A stretch of 64,000 nucleotides of DNA from an uncultured Lachnospiraceae bacterium (GTDB lineage: Bacteria > Bacillota > Clostridia > Lachnospirales > Lachnospiraceae). Under the pieces are notes generated by a model that had not been told where the DNA came from, made no database searches, and saw only the letters and a program-made list of their open reading frames with translations. How positions within the stretch are numbered: position 1 is the first letter of the stretch; every line of letters begins with the position of its first letter. Positions 58,507 through 64,000 of the stretch are shown here, one piece after another. The position numbers and the translations under genes were made by a program. The stretch spans positions 62,001-126,000 of the forward strand of contig CAKRQV010000002.1 of assembly GCA_934394565.1 (NCBI GenBank), written 5' to 3'.

Positions 58507-60186
58507 TTATTTATTTTTCAGATCCTCTGCATCAAAAACATCGGAAATAGAGGCACCGGCCGGTACCATCGGGAATACTTTGTCATCCTGGTCGATCACG
58601 CATTCAATCACAACCGTTGTGTTGAGTTTGATTGCCTTCTCGATTGCCGGACCAACTTCTTCTTTCTTTGTCACGCGGATACCCACAGCACCCATAGACT
58701 CAGCGAACTTCACGAAATCCACATTGTCGTTCAGGATCGTATTGGAATATCTGTGATCATAGAACAGTGTCTGCCACTGGCGTACCATGCCGAGCACATG
58801 GTTATTGATGACGATTTCAATCAACGGCAGGTTATTTCTGGCTGCTGTTGCAACTTCGTTCATATTCATACGGAAGCATCCGTCACCTGCAATATTAACT
58901 ACGGTCTTATCCGGGCATCCGAATTTGGCACCGATGGCAGCGCCAAGACCGTAACCCATAGTTCCCAGACCACCGGACGTCAGCAGTGTATTAGGCTTGG
59001 TATATTTATAATACTGTGCAGCCCACATCTGGTGCTGTCCTACATCTGTAACAACGATTGCATCACCTTTTGTCACACGATACAGCTCCTCGATCACATA
59101 CGGGCCGGTCAGACCATCATGGTTGTAAGTCATCGGATATTTCTTCTTGCAATCCTCTACCCAGTCTACCCACTCTTTATGGGACAGCTGCGCCATACGG
59201 CGGTTCAGTTCTTTTAAAACAACCTTCACATCACCGATCACAGCAGTGTCTACCGGAATATTCTTATCGATCTCAGCAGGATCAACATCGATCTGCAAGA
59301 CTTTTGCATTTTTTGCAAACGTCTGGGTGTTGCCTGTGACACGGTCACTGAAACGTGCGCCGATGGTTACCAGCAGGTCACACTTTGTCACGGCGTAGTT
59401 GGATGTCTTTGTACCATGCATACCCAGCATACCGGTAAATAACGGATCTGTCTCCGGGAACGCACCATGTCCCATCAGAGAAACTGTCACCGGAGCATCC
59501 ATCTTATGTACGAACTCCGTAACTTCCTCGGCTGCACCGGACAGAATCGCACCACCACCTACAAAGATCATCGGTTTTTCAGCTGCTTTGATCAGTTCAA
59601 GAGCTTTGTCCATAGCCTCCGGTGTGATATGATCCATCTCCGGAAGGATTTCTTCCGGTTTAACCGGATAATATTCACACATGTTGGACGTTACGTCTTT
59701 TGTGACATCCACAAGCACCGGACCCGGACGTCCACTCTTTGCGATCTTAAATGCCTTGCGCAGCGTATCTGCCAGCTTGGTCACGTCTTTGACGATCGTA
59801 CTGTACTTCGTGATCGGAATCGTCACACCGGCAATATCAACCTCCTGGAACGAATCTTTACCCAGAAGCGGCACACCTACATTGGCTGTGATCGCTACCA
59901 GCGGAATGGAATCCATATACGCTGTGGCAATACCTGTGACAAGATTGGTGGCTCCCGGGCCGGAGGTGGCCATACAGACACCGACCTTGCCTGTCGCACG
60001 GGCATAACCGTCTGCCGCATGGGCAGCACCCTGCTCATGGGAAGTCAGCACATGGCGGATCTCTCCGCTGTGCTTATATAAGGCATCGTATACATTCAGG
60101 ATCGTACCGCCCGGATAACCAAAGACGGTATCAACGCCCTGCTCTTTTAAACATTCGATGATGATATCAGAACCGTTTAACTGCAT
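58507..60186 (-). CDS. ilvB: Acetolactate synthase large subunit
   Basis: 559 residues, ThDP enzyme with three domains. YGYPGGTILNVYDAL-like N-terminus, catalytic Glu in LTSHEQGAAHAADGYAR, and ThDP/Mg motif GDGCFRMNMNEVATAARNNLPLIEIVINNHVLGM. It condenses pyruvate to acetolactate for valine/leucine. It ends the leuB-ilvD-ilvB operon. Its regulatory subunit IlvN is encoded 22 kb away with ilvC. Confidence 0.96.
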   Translation of the reverse strand: MQLNGSDIIIECLKEQGVDTVFGYPGGTILNVYDALYKHSGEIRHVLTSHEQGAAHAADGYARATGKVGVCMATSGPGATNLVTGIATAYMDSIPLVAITANVGVPLLGKDSFQEVDIAGVTIPITKYSTIVKDVTKLADTLRKAFKIAKSGRPGPVLVDVTKDVTSNMCEYYPVKPEEILPEMDHITPEAMDKALELIKAAEKPMIFVGGGAILSGAAEEVTEFVHKMDAPVTVSLMGHGAFPETDPLFTGMLGMHGTKTSNYAVTKCDLLVTIGARFSDRVTGNTQTFAKNAKVLQIDVDPAEIDKNIPVDTAVIGDVKVVLKELNRRMAQLSHKEWVDWVEDCKKKYPMTYNHDGLTGPYVIEELYRVTKGDAIVVTDVGQHQMWAAQYYKYTKPNTLLTSGGLGTMGYGLGAAIGAKFGCPDKTVVNIAGDGCFRMNMNEVATAARNNLPLIEIVINNHVLGMVRQWQTLFYDHRYSNTILNDNVDFVKFAESMGAVGIRVTKKEEVGPAIEKAIKLNTTVVIECVIDQDDKVFPMVPAGASISDVFDAEDLKNK

Positions 60187-60206
60187 CTGTCCTCTCTCCT
60201 TGCTTT

Positions 60207-61871
60207 TTATTTTACTTCAAGAACGGCACCGCGGGCACCGCTTGTTACCATATGGGCATATCTTGCCAGATAGCCGGTCTTTACCTTTGGCTCTCTCGGC
60301 TGCCATTTTGCTTTTCTTTCGGCAAGAACTTCATCGCTGACATCCAGATGAAGGGTTCTCTCCGGAATATTGATCTTGATGATATCTCCTTCTTCTACGA
60401 GAGCGATCGGACCACCGACAGCTGCCTCCGGAGAAACATGACCGATGGAAGCACCACGGGATGCGCCGGAGAAACGGCCATCTGTAATCAGGGCTACACT
60501 GGAGCCAAGTCCCATACCGGCAATGGCAGATGTCGGATTTAACATCTCACGCATACCCGGACCGCCTTTTGGTCCTTCATAACGGATCACAACAACGTCA
60601 CCGGCCACGATCTTGCCACCCTTGATGGCAGCGATCGCATCCTCTTCACACTCAAAGACTCTGGCCGGACCTTCATGCACCAGCATTTCCGGCACAACGG
60701 CAGACTGTTTGACAACACTGCCATCCGGAGCCAGATTGCCTTTCAGTACAGCCAGACCACCGGTCTTTGTATACGGGTTTTCTACCGGACGGATGACTTC
60801 CGGATTCAGATTTCTGGCATCTTTGATATTTTCACCGACTGTCTTTCCTGTACAGGTCATGCAGTCCAGATTTAACAGGTTAAGCTTTGTCAGTTCTTTC
60901 ATTACAGCGTAAACACCGCCGGCCTCATTTAAGTCTTCCATATAGGTTGGCCCTGCCGGAGCCAGATGGCAAAGGTTCGGTGTCTTGTCGCTGATACTGT
61001 TGGCAAAGCCGATCTCAAAATCAAAGCCAATTTCATGGGCAATGGCCGGCAGATGCAGCATACTGTTTGTGGAGCAGCCCAGAGCCATATCGACAGTCAG
61101 AGCGTTCATGATCGCATCTTTTGTCATGATATCTCTCGGACGGATGTTCTTTTCCAGAAGCTCCATAACCTTCATACCGGCATGTTTTGCCAGTTTCAGA
61201 CGCTCGGAATATACAGCCGGGATCGTACCATTTCCCTGCAGACCCATACCAAGAACTTCAGTCAGGCAGTTCATGCTGTTGGCAGTGTACATACCGGAAC
61301 AGGAACCGCAGGTCGGACATACTTTGTGTTCAAACTCACAGACATCCTCTTCTGTCATCTTGCCTGCAGCATAAGCACCTACAGCTTCAAACATGGAAGA
61401 GAGACTTCTCTTCTGTCCTTTGACATGACCGGCCAGCATCGGGCCGCCGCTGACAAATACGGTCGGAACGTTGATACGGGCTGCTGCCATTAAAAGACCC
61501 GGTACATTTTTATCACAGTTCGGTACCATAACAAGCGCATCAAACTGATGTGCAATCGCCATAGCCTCTGTGGAATCAGCAATCAGGTCACGGGTAACGA
61601 GGGAATATTTCATACCCTCATGGCCCATGGCGATACCATCACATACAGCGATCGCCGGGAAGACTCTCGGCACACCGCCTGCCATGGCCACACCCATCTT
61701 TACAGCCTCAACGATCTTGTCCAGATTCATATGGCCCGGAACAATCTCGTTGTATGAGCTGACGATGCCGACTAACGGCTTATTCATTTCTTCTTCGGTC
61801 AGACCCAGTGCATTAAACAGGGATCTGTGGGGTGCCTGCTGCATCCCTTTCTTTACATTATCACTTTTCAT
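60207..61871 (-). CDS. ilvD: Dihydroxy-acid dehydratase
   Basis: 554 residues, [Fe-S] dehydratase. Cluster cysteines lie in VPNCDKNVPGLLMAA, VCPTCGSCSGMYTANSMNCL and the LDCMTCTGKTVGENI region, and the C-terminal GPKGGPGMREML and DGRFSGASRGASIGHVSPEAA are diagnostic. It forms 2-keto-isovalerate. The ATG with GGAGG was chosen over one five codons upstream. Confidence 0.96.
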   Translation of the reverse strand: MKSDNVKKGMQQAPHRSLFNALGLTEEEMNKPLVGIVSSYNEIVPGHMNLDKIVEAVKMGVAMAGGVPRVFPAIAVCDGIAMGHEGMKYSLVTRDLIADSTEAMAIAHQFDALVMVPNCDKNVPGLLMAAARINVPTVFVSGGPMLAGHVKGQKRSLSSMFEAVGAYAAGKMTEEDVCEFEHKVCPTCGSCSGMYTANSMNCLTEVLGMGLQGNGTIPAVYSERLKLAKHAGMKVMELLEKNIRPRDIMTKDAIMNALTVDMALGCSTNSMLHLPAIAHEIGFDFEIGFANSISDKTPNLCHLAPAGPTYMEDLNEAGGVYAVMKELTKLNLLNLDCMTCTGKTVGENIKDARNLNPEVIRPVENPYTKTGGLAVLKGNLAPDGSVVKQSAVVPEMLVHEGPARVFECEEDAIAAIKGGKIVAGDVVVIRYEGPKGGPGMREMLNPTSAIAGMGLGSSVALITDGRFSGASRGASIGHVSPEAAVGGPIALVEEGDIIKINIPERTLHLDVSDEVLAERKAKWQPREPKVKTGYLARYAHMVTSGARGAVLEVK

Positions 61872-61885
61872 CCTGCTTTCCTCCA

Positions 61886-62968
61886 TTATACGGCTGCGGC
61901 GATGAGATCACCCATCTCAGATGTGGATACTTTTTTGCATCCTTCCGAGAAAATATCTCCCGTTCTGTAACCGTCTTTCAGTACTTTTGCCACGGCTGCT
62001 TCTACAGCATCCGCTTCTTTGTCCAGATCCAGTGAATATCTCAGCAGCATGGCTGCGGAAAGGATCGTTGCGATCGGGTTGGCAATATTCTGGCCTGCGA
62101 TATCCGGTGCGGATCCGCCGCTCGGCTCGTAGAGACCGAATTTTGTCTCGTTCAGGCTGGCGCTGGAGAGCATACCGATAGAACCGGTCACCATGCTGGC
62201 TTCGTCTGAGAGAATATCTCCAAACATATTTTCTGTCAGGATCACGTCAAACTGTGCCGGATCCTTGACCAGCTGCATGGCGCAGTTATCGACAAGCATA
62301 TGCTCCAGTGTTACTTCCGGATAGTCTTTGGCAACCTCTTCTACGACTTTTCTCCAGAGTCTGGAGGAATCCAGAACGTTGGCCTTGTCTACACTTGTCA
62401 CTTTCTTACGGCGTTTCATGGCAATATCAAAGCCTTTGATGGCGATACGGCGGATTTCTTCTTCGCTGTAGGTCAGTACATCGACAGCGGTATCGACACC
62501 GTTTACTTTTTCAGTCTTATGTTCGCCAAAATACAGTCCGCCGGTCAGCTCACGCATGATCATCATGTCAAAACCGTCGCCGATGATCTCGTCACGCAGC
62601 GGGCATGCTGCACGCAGCTCATCGTACAGGTGTGCCGGTCGCAGGTTGGCAAAAAGGCCGAGTGCCTTTCTGAGGCTGAGTAAGCCGGCCTCCGGGCGTT
62701 TGGACGGCTCTAATTTGTACCACGGGGACGTGGCTGTGTTGCCGCCGATGGAGCCCATCAGTACAGCGTCGCTTGCTTTGGCCTTATCAATTGTTTCCTG
62801 TGTCAGCGGAACGCCATGCACGTCGATGGAAGCGCCTCCCATCAACAGGCTTGTGTAGGAAAACGTATGTCCGTATTTTTCACATACTGTGTCGAGCACT
62901 TTTTTGGCTTCTCTGACGACTTCAGGGCCAATACCGTCTCCCGGAATCAGTGCAATCTTGTATTCCAT
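61886..62968 (-). CDS. leuB: 3-isopropylmalate dehydrogenase
   Basis: 360 residues. IALIPGDGIGPEVVREAKKVL at the N-terminus, ELTGGLYFGEH, and the NAD/substrate region VDNCAMQLVKDPAQFDVILTENMFGDILSDEASMVTGSIGML. It oxidises 3-isopropylmalate in leucine synthesis. AAGGAG is 9 bases before the chosen ATG; another ATG two codons upstream sits too close. It is first of leuB-ilvD-ilvB; leuA, leuC and leuD are not in the window. Confidence 0.95.
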   Translation of the reverse strand: MEYKIALIPGDGIGPEVVREAKKVLDTVCEKYGHTFSYTSLLMGGASIDVHGVPLTQETIDKAKASDAVLMGSIGGNTATSPWYKLEPSKRPEAGLLSLRKALGLFANLRPAHLYDELRAACPLRDEIIGDGFDMMIMRELTGGLYFGEHKTEKVNGVDTAVDVLTYSEEEIRRIAIKGFDIAMKRRKKVTSVDKANVLDSSRLWRKVVEEVAKDYPEVTLEHMLVDNCAMQLVKDPAQFDVILTENMFGDILSDEASMVTGSIGMLSSASLNETKFGLYEPSGGSAPDIAGQNIANPIATILSAAMLLRYSLDLDKEADAVEAAVAKVLKDGYRTGDIFSEGCKKVSTSEMGDLIAAAV

Positions 62969-63090
62969 GGTCATCCACTCCTTCTCTATCTCTATATAAA
63001 ATATCGTTTCTATCATAATCCAATTTTTTTCAAATTTCAACCTTTAATATAGTAAAGAGATAGTGTATACAATATGAGAGTCGGACGCAA

Positions 63091-63170
63091 CGAGGGGATA
63101 TGGATACTTCTTTCCGAAAACGCAAACCGTTTTTGAGCGTTTTTGGGAAAGAAGTATCCATATCCCCTCG
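63091..63170. repeat. Long inverted repeat, loop core GCAAACCGTTTTT (copy 2)
   Basis: Arms of ~34 bases (CGAGGGGATATGGATACTTC and on), with one mismatch and one bulge, extend further imperfectly (GAGA..CGGA outside). The loop CGCAAACCGTTTTTGAGCG matches copy 1 at 6.3 kb, where most stem bases are different. It fills the 325-base gap between the yajC terminator and leuB. Confidence 0.85.
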
Positions 63171-63222
63171 TTTCCGGTTCTCATTTCCTGCTGATTTTTT
63201 CCGGAATCTCTGTTATATATCA

Positions 63223-63256
63223 AAAAAGCAGCCTTGTGAGGCTGCTCTTTTGATTA
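63223..63256 (-). terminator. yajC terminator
   Basis: GAGCAGCCT and AGGCTGCTT around CACA, with T6 on the minus-strand exit, about 40 bases past the yajC stop codon. Confidence 0.8.
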
Positions 63257-63293
63257 CTTAGCATGTAAAAGAAAGCTCCGGTGGATGCTTCTT

Positions 63294-63605
63294 TTATTCT
63301 GCTTTTTCCTGTTTTTCTACCTGGGTAATGGCAGCTTTTTTCATCGGGATACGGCAGTTTCTGTTATTACCGAACTCTACGACAACATCCTCTTCGGTGA
63401 TGTCGATGACGATACCGTAAAAACCGCTGGTGGTTACAACTGCATCGCCAACTTCCATCTCGTTGATCATGGATGATAATCTTTTCTGTTCTTTTTTCTG
63501 CGGACGGATCATCAGGAAATACATGATGGCGAACATGACTGCCAGCCATACGACCATCATGATCATGCTTCCGCTGCCGCTTGCGCTTGTTGTTGCTAAA
63601 ATCAT
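63294..63605 (-). CDS. yajC: Preprotein translocase subunit YajC
   Basis: 103 residues. One N-terminal membrane helix (MIMMVVWLAVMFAIMYFLMI) is followed by the RPQKKEQKR motif and a small soluble domain (GDAVVTTSGFYGIVIDITEEDVVVEF). YajC accompanies SecDF in protein export. AGGAGG precedes the ATG. It follows tgt on the same strand, a common bacterial arrangement. Confidence 0.95.
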   Translation of the reverse strand: MILATTSASGSGSMIMMVVWLAVMFAIMYFLMIRPQKKEQKRLSSMINEMEVGDAVVTTSGFYGIVIDITEEDVVVEFGNNRNCRIPMKKAAITQVEKQEKAE

Positions 63606-63813
63606 AATTTTTCCTCCTGTCTTCACGGCAATGTACACACTGCCGGAAAATACCTTTATCTATAATAGCGGACTTGTCCGGTGAGGGCAAGTGTTTTTTG
63701 TGACTTTACATATATTTTATAGTTAGTTACGGCTTATTTTGTCTGTTTTCTGACTTCAGATGATACGCCCTGGTAACAGAACGTTCTGTACTGCAGATCA
63801 GATGCTGACATGA

Positions 63814-63999
63814 TCACTTTTTGTCGTTTTCCATGAAGCCGTCAAGCTTGGCGCGTTTGTAACTGTCAAAGCGGTCTTCGTCCATGGCATCGCGGATTTC
63901 TGTCATCATGGTGTTATAGAAGTACAGGTTGTGCAGAACGCAAAGACGCATGCCGAGCATTTCTTTTGCCTTTAACAAATGACGGATATAAGCGCGAGA
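63814..63999 (-). CDS. tgt: Queuine tRNA-ribosyltransferase, C-terminal part
   Basis: 62 codons reaching the right edge. SRAYIRHLLKAKEMLGMRLCVLHNLYFYNTMMTEIRDAM is the C-terminal Tgt signature, ending in FDSYKRAKLDGF. Tgt places queuine or its precursor preQ1 at tRNA position 34. The N-terminal part lies outside the window. The 200 bases between its stop and yajC hold nothing I can identify. Confidence 0.9.
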   Translation of the reverse strand, partial: SRAYIRHLLKAKEMLGMRLCVLHNLYFYNTMMTEIRDAMDEDRFDSYKRAKLDGFMENDKK

Positions 64000-64000
64000 A

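Overview
The window reads as chromosomal core and near-core DNA of a strictly anaerobic, low-to-medium GC Firmicute, most likely a gut Lachnospiraceae (Clostridia). The signs are Gram-positive style AGGAGG ribosome sites, biotin-dependent Na+-pump decarboxylase genes, a glutamate-route tetrapyrrole operon with a HemC-CobA-HemD fusion, B12 and folate riboswitches, and small Lachnospiraceae-type proteins. I do not assign a genus. Most genes are on the minus strand. Both ends are cut inside genes: a PucR-type regulator on the left and tgt on the right.

Layout from left to right: a Na+-translocating decarboxylase operon with two different carboxyltransferases (0.9-6.1 kb). A cobalamin-riboswitch operon (14.1-6.4 kb, minus) encodes a lipoprotein cobaltochelatase (CbiK), two NEAT-like domain proteins, a FecBCD-type ABC transporter and, 19 bases further on, glycerol kinase. 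Then come two D,D-carboxypeptidases around scpA/scpB and a phosphoesterase (14-19 kb), an Rpn-type nuclease gene, an XRE regulator with small membrane proteins, rpsU and alaS (19-25 kb). A tetrapyrrole operon hemA-sirC-hemC/cobA/hemD-hemB-hemL (31-25 kb) is followed by a divergent cytosolic cbiK, RNase H, an amidohydrolase and hsp20 with a degenerate CIRCE. The next block holds ilvN-ilvC, a GntR/ABC module, a YhaN/YhaO pair and an unusual esterase-esterase-ATP-grasp cluster (35-47 kb). A folate operon folE-HD-folP-folBK lies under a THF riboswitch (50-47 kb). The right part holds cstA, tRNA-Thr(CGU), an HPr-like protein lacking the usual His15, serC-serA-DUF1015, leuB-ilvD-ilvB, yajC and tgt.

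The genes form a coherent picture. The hem operon makes precorrin-2/sirohydrochlorin for B12 and siroheme; no heme-specific late genes are seen. The cytosolic CbiK would insert cobalt. A second CbiK, a lipoprotein expected on the outer face of the membrane, sits under B12 control with NEAT-like proteins and a metallo-tetrapyrrole-type transporter. I consider this the best candidate for an undescribed system: surface capture or remodelling of a metal or tetrapyrrole coupled to import.

Two non-coding repeat families also stand out. One is a dispersed element of about 95 bp with covarying hairpin arms that, in every copy found, sits directly downstream of a terminator or T-run; two copies lie between a riboswitch terminator and the gene it controls. 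The other is a pair of very long hairpins (35-40 bp arms) with different stems but a shared loop core, each lying upstream of a metabolic operon.
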